Shown here: in pieces, positions 17,337 through 29,129 of the stretch | Layout: each line of letters starts with the position of its first letter | Position numbering within the stretch: position 1 is the first letter of the stretch | NCBI GenBank assembly: GCA_028274465.1 | Contig: CM051457.1 | Span: 14,249,097-14,313,096, forward strand | Direction of reading: 5' to 3' | Source of the DNA: Plantago ovata | Lineage: Eukaryota > Streptophyta > Magnoliopsida > Lamiales > Plantaginaceae | DNA: 64,000 bases | The notes under the pieces: generated by a model | Seen by the model: the letters and a program-made list of their open reading frames with translations, nothing else | What the model was told of the DNA's origin: nothing | Database searches by the model: none | Made by a program: the position numbers and the translations under genes

Positions 17337-17520
17337 CAAGAATGGGCAGAGATTAATGGTGGAAATCATGTCGTTGCACCCGATATTTCTCCGGCGCATG
17401 CACAGTCTTCGTCTTCCAGTGCAGAATCAAAGTTCTCGGCCTTTACAGAAATGGTTCTGTACTTGTATGTACTCTCGTTGTGATCAGTATGTAATGCTCT
17501 AGTCTAGCATTTGTGTTGTG
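17337..17520 (+). pseudogene. 3' fragment of the early nodulin-like gene
   Basis: A diverged copy of 14052-14220, beginning inside the second exon at the NGQRLMVEIM coding region and running through the stop region into the 3' UTR. A frameshift (an extra base in the CCCGATATTTCTCC stretch) breaks the original reading frame. It lacks signal peptide, first exon and most of the domain, so it is a non-functional duplication scar. Its left edge is the junction with the truncated PAM2 ORF. Confidence 0.85.
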
Positions 17521-18196
17521 TTGTGGTCAGGTTTTATATAGGACCTTTTGAATAGGCACGTTTGATCTAGTTAATTAGCACTTGAGTTGGTTGTCGTTTG
17601 TATTGTGATAGTTATTAGTCACCATTTATTGTGAAAGAGAAAGGAAAGAGGTGATTCGAATGATATTTATGCTTGGCTATTATCTCAAAAGGCTTTTGCA
17701 AACATCCTCAAAAGAAAACACAAGTACGATTCACGAACCTGTAAAGATTTATAATTCGTTGGATTTCCAAAGAAATAGTGTAGGATTCACGAACCTGCAG
17801 TAACGATGAAACAGAGTATGCATGTAAGTTTCTCTTCCAGAGTGATCTAGTGGGCATGCACGAATAGTTATTAGTTATTACCTTGAGCTCTAATGCTCTA
17901 TTACCTTTTGAGTTTTGAAAACAATATTCTACGTACCATTTATATATGATTAGTTATTACCTTTCAATTTTTCCAATAAATGATTTAGTCCAATATACGA
18001 TTGAGAATTAAACTCAATCTTCAAGATTGTATTTTATTGTCTACCCAGTACCCATCATTACATTCAAAAAGTGTATAAGTCTCAATAAGTTTATTAATTT
18101 TGGAAAATGAAACGGAAAAAAATCTACTACAATTTATGAGTAGTTATAACCTTTCAATATTTCCAATAAATGAGCGCATATAAGCTAGAGGAAGCC
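17521..18196. other. Spacer inside the second copy of the duplicated block
   Basis: Diverged copy of parts of 14220-15230 (3' UTR of the nodulin-like gene and upstream region of the defensin-like gene). It lacks the orphan exon fragment present in the first copy. No gene is seen. Confidence 0.5.
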
Positions 18197-18204
18197 TATA
18201 AATA
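18197..18204 (+). promoter_or_regulatory. Candidate TATA box of defensin-like gene 2
   Basis: TATAAATA about 90 bases before the start codon, conserved in position with the first copy (15233-15240). Confidence 0.5.
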
Positions 18205-18288
18205 TGCTATTGCTTTCTCACTTGAAGCAACATCTCAAAAGTTTCATATTTCAAAAAAGAATTAAAGATATATATATCATCCTTGCAA

Positions 18289-18733
18289 ATGGCAAAGCTT
18301 TCAGCATTGTTTTTTGTTGCAGCTGTGTTGTTCGTTTTTGCCTCAGGTACTAATTAACTATGTTTACCTCTTTACGTGTGTGGTATGTTTCCTATCTACC
18401 CCGAATGCCCCTTCTGGATCCACTCCTGCTTACTGGTATACATATTTGAAGAGTTGTTTCTTTAGCGTGATGCCGTTCTTGTGTGCAGGTTGTTTAGCTA
18501 AAGAGACTGCATGCGTTCGGGATGTTAATTATCCTTGCATTGGTGGGGGTGATAGGTGCAAGCTTGTCTGTGAGAGTAATGTTGGGGCAAGTGAGTATAT
18601 TGAGTCTACATGCATATTAAAAGCAATACGATTTCATGTTGTTGTTTCCATGTGTCATTGCACCTATTCCTGTCCACCCGCAGAAGCTGCAGACATGAGT
18701 TCCACGGCTGCTCTTTCACCTGATGTTGTTTAA
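18289..18733 (+). CDS. Secreted defensin-like Cys-rich peptide, copy 2 (100 aa)
   Basis: Exons 18289-18346 and 18489-18733, with the same phase-1 intron after the signal peptide as copy 1. All nine mature Cys are retained (CLVC for C-x-x-C spacing inside C-x3-C, CHC for C-x-C). Signal peptide and the C-terminal tail EAADMSSTAALSPDVV are nearly unchanged. Changes concentrate in the loops: AKETAC against AKRSAC, STCILKAIRF against SECKVKAVRF, and CTYSCPPA against CIYACPLHT. Both copies are open with intact splice sites and TATA boxes, so both are probably expressed. The gene is the central member of the second copy of the tandem block. Confidence 0.82.
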
Positions 18734-19245
18734 TTAATCAACTGTGATCGAGAAACTTATATTTTGTATTAGAATGCCTGGTGTTTTATTCACTGTAATT
18801 GGACAGATCATCGATCTTGGGTTGTATCTGATCATACGAACTAGTACAACTACAAATATATATGTAATATGTCCCCGGCCATGTTTCTGGTGATCAGTGT
18901 TCTTCCAATCCACGAAATTTAATTATGTTTCCCTTATGATCAAATAGCAACTTTAACGATCAAAAAACATTTCATACACCAAAAACAAACACTACTAAAA
19001 ATATGAGTCAAGTAATTATATACTAAAAATATGCTTATCAAAGGTAAGTCACGAAAATCCTACACGGATTAGGAATCTAATTTAATTATTCCCTAATTAA
19101 GGATGTGTATCCCCAATAAATACTTGTGAAAGACTAAAACCTGTTTTGTTTCATTAATTCCTCTGCTTTACATTAGCCTTATACTTTCTCCGACGAACAA
19201 CAAGATTACTGCTGCGAATTTGTCAGAAAGAAAGAAAAACCGGTC
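18734..19245. other. 3' flank of defensin-like gene 2 and possible PAM2-ORF promoter
   Basis: Starts with sequence shared with the first copy, then diverges from about 18955. It may hold the promoter and leader of the small PAM2 ORF at 19246. No gene is seen. Confidence 0.45.
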
Positions 19246-19600
19246 ATGTCTCAAGTGATGCAACGCCAGTTCCCTGTCGATATCGTTATCAGGAGAGTCG
19301 ATAACACCATGAAGGTAGATTTCTCTCCCAGCAATAAAAGCACGAAGCAAACTATGTCGACAGTGACTCCAATGCAATACTTTCCAGTCGATATCGTTAT
19401 CAGGAGAGTCGATGACACCATGATGGTGGATTTTCTCAAATCCCACTCATGTTGTTGCTGATGCTGCACCTATTCGGTCGCAATCCACATTGAATCCATA
19501 TGCTGCGCCTTTTGTGCCCAAAACAATTGACCGGGCAGAGAAGATGTTCGCGCCGAAAGACAAGAAACCCAAAACCAAGAATTCAAGGCCAAGTTACTGA
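19246..19600 (+). pseudogene. Small PAM2-motif ORF with a one-base frameshift (about 117 codons if uninterrupted)
   Basis: The ATG at 19246 opens a frame containing two copies of a segment beginning FPVDIVIRRVD (about 19271 and 19382). An extra T in the run at 19430-19434 sends this frame to a TGA at 19459-19461. The alternative frame continues to TGA at 19598-19600 and contains STLNPYAAPFVP (19484-19519), a strong match to PAM2 (SxLNxxAxxFxP), the peptide that docks on the MLLE domain of poly(A)-binding protein. A Lys-rich tail follows. The truncated copy upstream keeps GATTTCTCAA without the extra T, supporting a recent frameshift here. It could also be part of a larger gene, or the extra T could be a base-call error. 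The motif is seen; the role in mRNA regulation is inference. Confidence 0.55.
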
Positions 19601-21260
19601 AATTCTGCCCTGTTTGCATAGCACCAGTACTCAGTCTTGAAGAATAGATGGCGGCTCGACTACACTTGACTTGAAGAAATTAGTTTATGATGATTAATAA
19701 TTCTTTTCTTAAATTAGTACCAGCACCGCAGCACAGCACAACATACTGAGTACTCTCATTATAATTTTGGATGCGTGACTATTCCGCGGTTTAATATTAC
19801 ATATTTTGGACGATTGGCTCAATTCAAAGAAACTCAATTTGTTGTGTGTTCTTACTCAATGATCTTGCCATCTTGGACTAGATGTGCAAGCTATGTCACT
19901 TGAACAATAGACTCTCTTTCTCAACAACAGGTGTGGTTCAGCAAGTTAATTGCTAGTACATGCTTGTTATTTGTCAAGTTCTAGAATAACACGTGCGAGT
20001 AGATTTTACGTTCCTAATATATTTTTCTTTAAAATAACATTTTGTTTTAATTAAATAAAATCAGCCCCTTAGATTAATTTTGATCCAAAGGGAAAGTCAA
20101 AAATATTGCCTGCCTGAAGAAACAGAGGACACGCCCGACTCCTGGTCGCCTTTCTCTCTAATCTCTATGATATTCTCTTCTGATCCATCTCGATTCTCGA
20201 TCTCTTGTGCTCGGCCCTTTGTTCTCTTGCTTACTGCTCAAACCAATTTTAAAATTTAGGTTTTCAATGCTTCCAATTTGACAAAAATTGCATCCATTCC
20301 TCGTATATTCAAGCAATGGATAGCGCTGGGTTTTCAATTGATTGGGCACGTTCCATTATTTCGTGATTCTGTGCTCCGTTTATACTTTCACTAGCTATGT
20401 ACATAATAATAGACTGTTGAATTTGGTTTTGGCTTCTGTTTACTTTTTTTTTTTTTTTTCCTGAGCATTCCTTGGATTTATTGAATCTCTAGAATTTTTT
20501 AGTTTGATTGGAAATTTGGAGCGTGTATAATAAATAACATTCAAAAATCGGAAGTTTACATAAAATTACTTCTAGGGGCCGCAATGCACCGATATTAATA
20601 CTTTGGGGCTAAATTGCAAACTTGGGGAAAAACGACTTTTTACCAAAAGAGAAAAAAGGCCTTTTGTAAAAATTTGTTGAGAGAAGAGAATCTTTTCTTT
20701 GTGGCTTGTGGGCTTAAAATTGTTAAATTCAGGTCATAATCTTTTTGCTCTCTCACAATCTTTTTCATCACCGCAAACTCTGCAACTTCTGGTAATTATT
20801 CTTCTGCTTGTTCTATTTGTTTCAGTCTTTCAATCTTCATTCATCTCTTGTTCGTCCAGTGATCCTTTTTTATTCGTTGATCAATTTTAATAATTCCTGG
20901 TAATCAATCAATTCTAGGTTTTTGCATTTTGCCCTTTGAGTTCAATATTAGGGTTTTAACAATATAGTCATATACTTCATTTGCGTGAATTTTTGTTTTG
21001 TAGTGGTTGGGTTATAGCATATTTTATCATATTTGTCAATATATGATACTGCTGTATACATATGATGATGATTTCAATGTTTCATAAGTACTACTACCTA
21101 TGTTGATTTTGCCTTTGGTAGATACTCACTGTTTTCTTTTATTTCTTTGTTTGTTTTTTTTTTGTTTGTTTGTGGAATAGACATGTTGATGCACCTTAAG
21201 TAGAGTAGAGAAATATAAGTTTAAACAAATATCCTCTTCGTTCTCTGATGATAATTGAGA
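19601..21260. other. Intergenic and probable spliced 5' leader of the Mg transporter gene
   Basis: From about 20100 the sequence becomes CT-rich and leader-like, and T-rich intron-like DNA follows up to the start codon at 21261. I infer a promoter near 20050-20150 and one or more 5' UTR introns. No coding region is seen. Confidence 0.45.
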
Positions 21261-24200
21261 ATGACGGGTGGGTATGTTGTGCCTGTGGATCCTGCCACAT
21301 CCGTCGAGGGGTTGAAGAAAAAGAATGCTGGGCCAAGAAGCTGGATTCTATTGGATTCCTCAGGCGAAGAAATTATATTGGATGTTGATAAGTATGAGAT
21401 AATGCATCGCGTGCAGATACACACACGTGATCTCAGAATTCTAGATCCCCTCTTGTCGTACCCCTCTGCTATCCTTGGCCGTGAGAGAGCCATTGTTCTC
21501 AATTTAGAGGTTAGTCCAGAATGTCATGTAAAAGAAAACTCCTAAATATTGAATTCTATTAGAGAATCATTTTAGTGTTTGACGTTTGAACTGAATATTT
21601 ACTTCATAAGTTTGTACTTGTTTACTTACCTTTTTTTCCCCTCCTTTTGTGTGCAGCATATCAAGGCTATTATAACAGCTGATGAGGTGAGTGCTTGAGA
21701 TTTCCTTGTGCTCTTCTAGTACTTACTACATTGATGTAGTTACTAGCACAATTTGCTAAGCTTTAGATTGACACAATTTGTTTTGAGTGGTTCAAATAAT
21801 ATGTGATTGAGACGGTGTCAATGGTAAGCAGTTTTTTAAGATAATCTCTTCTCTGCCAAAAGTTCATGTCAAATGTTTATAAATCTATCTATATTTTCTA
21901 AAGAAGCTGACTCACATTGTTATGTTGTGTGTTTCTATTCATCCTGGAAAGCACTCCTACCTTTCTTCATTTGTCCATGTTTTTGTGCTGCCAGCAGTTG
22001 ACCATGCATTAACATTAAATATTAAACCAATGGCTTCACTTTATGCTAAGTAAATCATCCCTGAGGGTTTCAGGACACTTAATAATACTGGTTTATTGTA
22101 CATGATTTTTATTTAAGCTTCGTGTTGTCTAGGTGTTACTTCGTGATCCATCAGATGATAATGTTGTCCCTATAGTGGAGGACCTCCGAAGGCGTCTGAA
22201 GCAAGCAAATGTTAACCGGGATGATAATGGAGACGGGAACTTGACTGTGCAACCTGACGTTGAAGCTGCAGAAGGAGATGGTATATGCTATATCCCATCT
22301 TCTTATCATTTTATTATAAATAAAAATCGTATTACTTTTCGAATTTGTTGATCAATTTGTTTACTTGCTTGAGGCATATGTCATAGTATCCGATATCTTT
22401 TCTTTCTGCACTGCTTTATCTTCTCAACAACTAGGTCTTCCCTTTTATATGTAACTTTTTATTTATTTTTAATGTCAATCATCTGTTTTCCTCATTGTAG
22501 ATTCTCCATTTGAATTTCGAGCTCTTGAGGTAGCACTGGAAGGTATTTGTAGCTTCCTGTCTGCCCGCACGATAGAGCTGGAAACTGCTGTTTATCCAGC
22601 TTTGGATATGCTTACATCTAAGGTAACTTTCCTGGTTCATGACAACTATGCTTCTCATCAAGACACCTAAAATTCCCGATGACAATAGAATTTGATCCGT
22701 ACGTATGTAGTTGGATTCGACCTAAACGAGTCATTTTGTCATCTTTTCCTCACATAATTTCACCATGTGTAGAGCTGTATGTGTTAGTTGTTCTATGTGC
22801 ATTTGTCCTCAGCTTCTCATATTTTTCTCCTTGGATTTGTTAAAACTGAAGTTCCATCGGTATCTGTTTGTCAGTATTATGTTGATATTTCTTGCAGATC
22901 AGTAGCCGCAATTTAGACCGTGTACGAAAGTTAAAAAGTCAAATGACAAGGTTAACTGCTCGAGTTCAAAAGGTAGGGTTCCCCTTTCCACCCCCTCCCC
23001 TATGCTAATTTACTGCTGTGCTTTTTTGTTGCTCTTTGTTACAGCAGTGTCCTGCAATCACATTTTATTTTTATATTTGAAGAAGATTTTTTAATTATGC
23101 CTCTTATCCTTGTCGTGTTTCTTGTTTATACTTGTTTACCTTTTTATTTATCATTTTTGGTGTTAGCCTTACCCATACTACTTGAAAAAGTTTTCTTCTG
23201 CATTAGATATTTCTGTTTATCCTTTTTGAATACTGCACATTAGTCATCAAACTGACTTTTGTTGGGCTGGGTGTTGAGTAGTTTTGTAAGTAACCCTGAA
23301 ATGTGATATGCTATCATGAAATGTGCCCCTGCTTCACTTTTATGACATCCTATTGCAACAAGTGAATGGCTGGGATCAAACTTCTGCACCTAGAAGAGGC
23401 TGTTGTGCATCTCTAAGATATGAAAGTAAAATACGTGATGTAGGATAATCTAATTAAAAGCAAAAACAAGTCTTTCTACGGGTCAGCTAAGTATATGTTG
23501 ATATTTTCTTGCCAGTATTTCATTATACATAGGAAAATTATTTTTGTTAATCCTAGTTTGAATCCTGAGTCTCTTGCAGGTAAGAGATGAGTTGGAACAA
23601 CTTTTGGATGATGATGATGACATGGCCGACCTTTACTTGTCCAGAAAGTTGGCTAGTGCATCGCCTTTAAGTGGCTCAGGTGCTGCAAGTTGGTTCCTTG
23701 CATCACCCACCATTGGCTCTAAGATATCAAGAGCTAGTAGGGCAAGTATTGCTACAGTTCATGGAGATGAAAATGATGTTGAGGAACTAGAAATGCTGCT
23801 TGAGGTAATGAGAAGTAAGACTGATTTTATTGGAATTGGTTCTGCAATGATTTGTTAAATTATTTACATTATTTATTTATTTTTGCAGGCGTACTTTATG
23901 CAAATTGACGGCACACTCAACAAATTAACCACGGTATAGCATTATGTCAATGTATTATTTTTAAGTATTTACACAAGCTTCATCTTTGCTCAATCAACAT
24001 TGATTGATTTACAGCTGCTTAAATGCTAGAAATTGTTAATAGTTTTACCCTTTTACTTATTAATGGAAATGGCGCCTCATATATTGAGTTGTTGGAATGG
24101 CTAGTGTAGTTTGACAACTAAACAGCAATAGAACGTGTATAGTATTGAGATTGCTATTGGCATAAAGGTTTCTTTGTAAGCAATGCTATATAACCATGTC

Positions 24201-25309
24201 GATCCTTTTGCAATTATAAAGGAAATGTCATTTCATATGCTTCTTTCTGTTTTTCCGGTCGCTATGGATGCATTTGTACATAATCCTGTTGAAATTGGGT
24301 GAATCTAGTTTCTCTCTCTTGCACAATAAAACCAAACTGGGCTGATTTCATTTGGCTTTTTATTGAATGATTGGGGAAGAGGGCTGAAGATAATTGTATA
24401 GGGGGCGACCATCATACCTTCTCACCACTGAATTTTTTATTTTTTTATTTTTTTTCTTTTTAATTACTTCGAGGGTCACCAGGTCGGTACAAATGCACTG
24501 ATATTCTTGGTCCAAGTATTCACTATCATAAAGCCAGGGGCCATGGGTTTCCTTTTAGGTCTTTCTTTTTTTTTATTAACAAGGATATTCCCGCCAAAGC
24601 TTTTTGCTGCAGGAGAATATGTTCCATGCTAGCTCTGCTACATTCGAAAATTGTACTATACAGCGTAGAGTAGCTAGATTTGGATTTTACTGCTATCTAA
24701 TGTGATTTAGTGTTTGCAGCTGCGTGAGTATATTGATAACACTGAAGATTACATCAACATTCAGGTACCGCAGTACTGAGAATTCGATTGGTCAGTAGTA
24801 AATCTCATTTCATTTTTTCATGTTTTAACATTCTAATTTGTCTTGTATCATTTTTTGCAGCTTGACAACCATCGAAATCAGCTCATTCAGGTTTGTGAAA
24901 AGATCTGCATAATCTTAATTGCCTATTACACGTTCCCCTGTTAAAATATTTATGAGCCTCATCTCATTTATTTATTTCCCCTTATTTATTTTTTGTATCT
25001 AGTTGGAGCTCTTCCTCAGTTCTGGGACTGTGTGTTTGTCCATTTATTCTCTAGTGGCTGCAATATTTGGTATGAACATACCATATACGTGGAATGAACA
25101 GCATGGGTACATGTTTAAATGGGTGAGTCTGTATTCTTGTGTGTTATTTTGATTTGCAAGTGAAGAGCCCACTTAATAATGTTTCTGGTGATCGATCTAT
25201 TTCATTTCAGGTGGTTATCGTTTCTGGCGTCTTCAGTTTTGTGCTTTTTATTCTCATAATTTCATACGCTCGGTTCAAAGGTCTTGTAGGATCCTTTTCA
25301 TGCTCATGA
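21261..25309 (+). CDS. MRS2/CorA-type magnesium transporter (MRS2-7/MGT7-like, 395 aa)
   Basis: Eleven exons: 21261-21509, 21657-21686, 22133-22280, 22501-22622, 22898-22972, 23580-23804, 23889-23933, 24720-24764, 24861-24890, 25003-25122, 25211-25309. All have GT-AG borders and phases that agree. The protein has the cytosolic CorA funnel with [13 protein letters not shown], the [23 protein letters not shown] segment, ELEMLLEAYFMQID and [25 protein letters not shown]. Two membrane helices follow, the first ending in the GMN motif (346-348) that forms the selectivity filter. The sequence is closest to the Arabidopsis MRS2-7/2-2/2-8 clade as I remember it. Members move Mg2+ across the ER or other endomembranes as pentamers. 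The first in-frame ATG was chosen; stops lie upstream. Confidence 0.92.
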
Positions 25310-25786
25310 ATGATAGATACGCTTACCAACTGGCAAACCCTTTCTGACCAGATTACAAGACTGCGATTGTTTCGCAAGTGTAAATTGATAGATATAAGCT
25401 TTTTTTTCTTTTCCATATTTTCTTTTCTTGATTGGCAAGAGCCTTCATAAATCATGGTACTGTTCTTCTGAAACATACATGCATATTCTTGTTAGTACCA
25501 CCCATTCTCTATTTTGCTTGCTAGTCTCTGGATATAATTTCATGTCTTTTATCGTAGTTGGTGGTTTTCCAAACGAAGCTTTATACATTATTTCATCAGA
25601 GTTGCAGTAAATTCTAGAAATCTAGCCCGGGCGCCCAGCATTGTTATTGTGCTTACAAGATAGATTTTCAAACTTCACAGGGAAAGCAATAACTTCATAA
25701 ATCAAGTACAAGTCGTACATTAATACCGGTCAAACTAGCAATAAGTATCGAATTCCCATGGAGGTTAAGATACAACTCATACAAGC
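25310..25786. other. Convergent 3' ends of the Mg transporter and CASP-like genes
   Basis: About 480 bases separate the two stop codons. Both 3' UTRs probably lie here and may overlap. No further gene is seen. Confidence 0.5.
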
Positions 25787-27237
25787 TTAGAACTTGGATA
25801 GCCAAATTACATCAAGAACTGCAGAAACCGCAAGCAAGAAACAACTGAAGAAAGTGAATACTATTGACACAGCAACACGATCACAGAAAACAGATAATGG
25901 TTTGCAGAAATTCGGCAGAGGAGAATGGCGAACCCCTGTACGATTCAAATTGGTTACTCCAGATGCAGCTGATCCAGCACTCATCATAGCATACGCAAAT
26001 ATCTACATGAATATTGAGCAAAAACCATAATCAGATCATGAAAAAAAAAAAAAAAAAGAATGATCCATAGTTTCTCCTGAAACTGAATGCTACTCTCATC
26101 AACTAAACAAAAACTCATGTTTAGAGCATTCAAAATATTCATTTCCTACCTGATCTCCAGCAAAAATGAGCCAAGCATGATTCTTTGAAGGAATCACTGG
26201 AGATTTACGCAAGATTCTGAAGGCGTTTATAAGAAGTTGAAGCAGTGAGTGAACTGCTACCGCGGCTGAAACTCCAACCAGATACCTGATTGATAAGATC
26301 ATTTCATCATCACATACACAATCTATGTTAATTTGACTTCTCAAGGAATGAAAAATTCTAATTTGGACAAATCCCTAGGGGTCCATTCGGAGTAACTACA
26401 GGGGCTCAGTTTGGAGTGAATACAAGGAACTTGGAACCCAACACCTACTGAAATGAGAGTTAGTTCAGTTTAGCACACAATCTACATTATTTAACCGCTC
26501 TATCTTCAGCCAAAATGCATTGTGCATCTTCTAATCATCATACTTCCAATCTCATCTTAATCAAATTTTACAAGCTGAACTTGTAATCCTTCCTTCCGGT
26601 CCTACCCTTTCAGTTTCGCAATATGATTTAGTAGTAATTGCAAACTAAACAAACCAAGCCAAATCCCAAATCCTATCTACAAAAATTTAACTTACTAAAG
26701 CAAACTAAACAGAACCAAATTCCAAAACTACCAAAAATTATTTTATTATTACCAAATTCCATCACCTTAAACCCAGTTTAATTATTTTATTATTTTAAAA
26801 TTTCAAATTTCCCATACAAAAAACAAAATACAAGACCACACTTTGTACTCACTCATCAGTGTGTACGGTTGTTGGTATGGGTATCATTCTCAATGAATAC
26901 TGAATACGACAAAGAAATTGTTCCGAGTGGCAAAACAGAGAGAGAGAAGCAAAACTTACTCAAAAGAATCAGAGAAGGACCACTTGGAGTAGACAGGAAC
27001 GCTGAATCCGTACAGAGAAATAGTTGACCGCTGTTTGGCCGTCACCATAACTGACAGTCCAGTCAAGCTAGTCACCAAACACACCACCCGTACCACCACA
27101 TGCATGACGTCACCTTTCCGGTGATGGACCGCCACATTTCTTTCAGATACCAACGGGCCACTTATTGGGCCGCTCTCTAGTTTGGTCTCCGGCAGCTGGA
27201 TGGTAACCTCCGGCACGTTCTTCGGCCCATTTGTCAT
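25787..27237 (-). CDS. CASP-like membrane protein (CASPL3A type, 209 aa)
   Basis: Three exons on the minus strand: 27237-26960, 26285-26150 and 26002-25787, joined in phase. The product has a short cytosolic N terminus and four membrane helices (about residues 45-65, 93-113, 138-158, 180-200), the MARVEL-like layout of the CASP/UPF0497 family (DUF588). Conserved blocks include [57 protein letters not shown] and [11 protein letters not shown]. CASPs build the membrane scaffold of the Casparian strip; CASP-like proteins act at other plasma-membrane domains. In Arabidopsis the FTSHI2 and NUP35 genes flank a CASP-like gene, the same partners as here, which supports the subgroup assignment. Confidence 0.88.
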
Positions 27238-29129
27238 CTTTCTTTCAAATTTCCTCCGATTTCTCTGTTTGTTTGTGTTCTGTTGCGTTTTTTGGAACTA
27301 GTGAAAACAAGAAAGAGTTTGTTTTAAAGTTGAGTAGCAGTGTGCTTTATTTATTTAGGCAAATTATATATTTTTATTTGGAAGATGGACACGTGGCGAG
27401 CGATGGGGAGGGGTAGTGGGTCAAAGGAATTGACTGTGGCTTGAGGAGAGTCCCGTGAAGTAGCAGTACTGTACGGGATATTCGATGTCGTCTCAGTTTC
27501 TCTTGTCTCTTTCTGTAGACTCATGTTCCATTGGGCTCATTAACTTAGTTCACTTTTTCGAGGTTTCCCTATCGAGTTCCAACATATTACCACGGCTTCA
27601 ACTCCACTCGATTAATTTTATCGTACATGTCAACTACTTACCGAGCCTTAATTCGTATAGAAACACTAGGAGCGGACATGGTAGAATATCTTGGAACATT
27701 AGATATTACTACGATGGAAACTCTTGCCTACATAAGTGTGTCATTAGCTTCAAGAGCAACATCATAAGAGGGCGAAGCCTATGTGGTTAGATAAGAATAG
27801 TTAAAGGAGAGAGTATTTCACACTTTGATATAAGTTTAAACTTTTACTATCATAATTTCATTACTCATAAGAAAGAAATCATGTAAATTATACATTTCTA
27901 CTTTTACCTCAGCATCAATAATTTACTGAAATTATGTGTCACTTTCAATGAGTTGATAACGTTTTCCGGATCTTCGGTAACCAAACTCCAAATAGCATGC
28001 AGGTCAAGTCTATTTAAATCAGGCGTGGCTTTAGTTAAACAAGATTAGAAACTTAAAACAAGGAATTCAAGATATACTATAAAAAAAAATAGAGGAAGTA
28101 TTTCATAGTATTATTGTACTTGTCCACTAGCTATCCCAAAATATCTGCACTCAGTTTTGGTCATGGCCATCCAAAAGGATGCGCCGAGTGATCGATCCAG
28201 AGGGACTTCAACTTTTTATTCATTCAAATGACTACATTAGAACTAGGCTTTTTTTTAAAATAATATTATAGAATTCCACATTATACACCTTTAAATAGAA
28301 TTATAAGGTGGTGCAGTGGAGGGAGATGAAGTGGTGAATGAAAGAGTCAGAGTTCAATCTATGTCGTATGGTAGAAGATAGAATTCTAACTCTCATTCCA
28401 AAAGCTTAAGATGTTTAGGAGGAATGGGGTCTAGTCATTTAATTCTTTAACAATCTCTCGCACTCGTTTCCGATTTCAACCTCTATGGGAATGGGAAGAC
28501 TAATCGAGTGAAAATTTAATATGAGACGGAGTGTCTCCGAGAAGATTCAAATTCTATCGGTAGATATAAAAATGGTTTGTGCGTGGACGTTTATATTAGT
28601 TGTAATATTTGTCGTTTAAAAATAAATCAAATATACACCTTTAAATTCTTTGTCCGATACCTAAAGCCTAAACACCCAAGAGTTGAGATACACAACTCAA
28701 ACGGGATGAATTCAGCATAACTCAGTTTAAGGCTGATTGATTTGTCTGAAAAATTTAAACTAAACTGAACTAAAATTATTTGAAGTAAGCAAACCTGAAC
28801 TAAACTTAATTATTTTGAACTAAGCTAGGAAATTATTAAATTTGAATTGAATTTAAGGTGAACTGAGCGGACTAAAACACCAATTTAACCTCCGGTTCGT
28901 TACAAAAATTGTACGCCATAAGCCAGTTGCATACATCCCATAGAAGACAACATTAAAGCTCCAATTATAATTCACACTTACAATTGATAAATCACAATTC
29001 CCAAACAACTCAAATGATCAAAGTGTAGTTCACCGAGAAACTTCCCATGTTTCACAAAGCACCGCCAAACTTCTGTAACATAGGGAGAAACAGTATTTCG
29101 AAAAGCCTCGAAACTGGAGCTGGCAAGTT
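27238..29129. other. Intergenic, with a SINE-like repeat
   Basis: Contains the promoter of the CASP-like gene at its left, a SINE-like repeat near 28301-28560, and a low-complexity stretch of repeated 'AACTAAACTGAAC'-like words (28740-28870). The right end should carry the NUP35 3' UTR. No coding region is seen. Confidence 0.5.
28301..28560 (+). mobile_element. tRNA-derived SINE-like element
   Basis: Starts TTATAAGGTGGTGCAGTGG, resembling a pol III A box, followed by GAGTTCAATC, resembling a B box, about 43 bases later. A related head (TTATAAGGTTGTGCAATGG, then GTTCGATCC) occurs at 57389-57431. Sharing of the head by two places supports a dispersed family. The right end is uncertain. Confidence 0.4.

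Noticed and set aside
17176-17502. 108-codon open frame beginning MDLAQIPTDD
   Set aside because: It runs across the junction between the truncated PAM2 ORF and the nodulin-like fragment, in a frame unrelated to the latter; it is a by-product of duplication and insertion.
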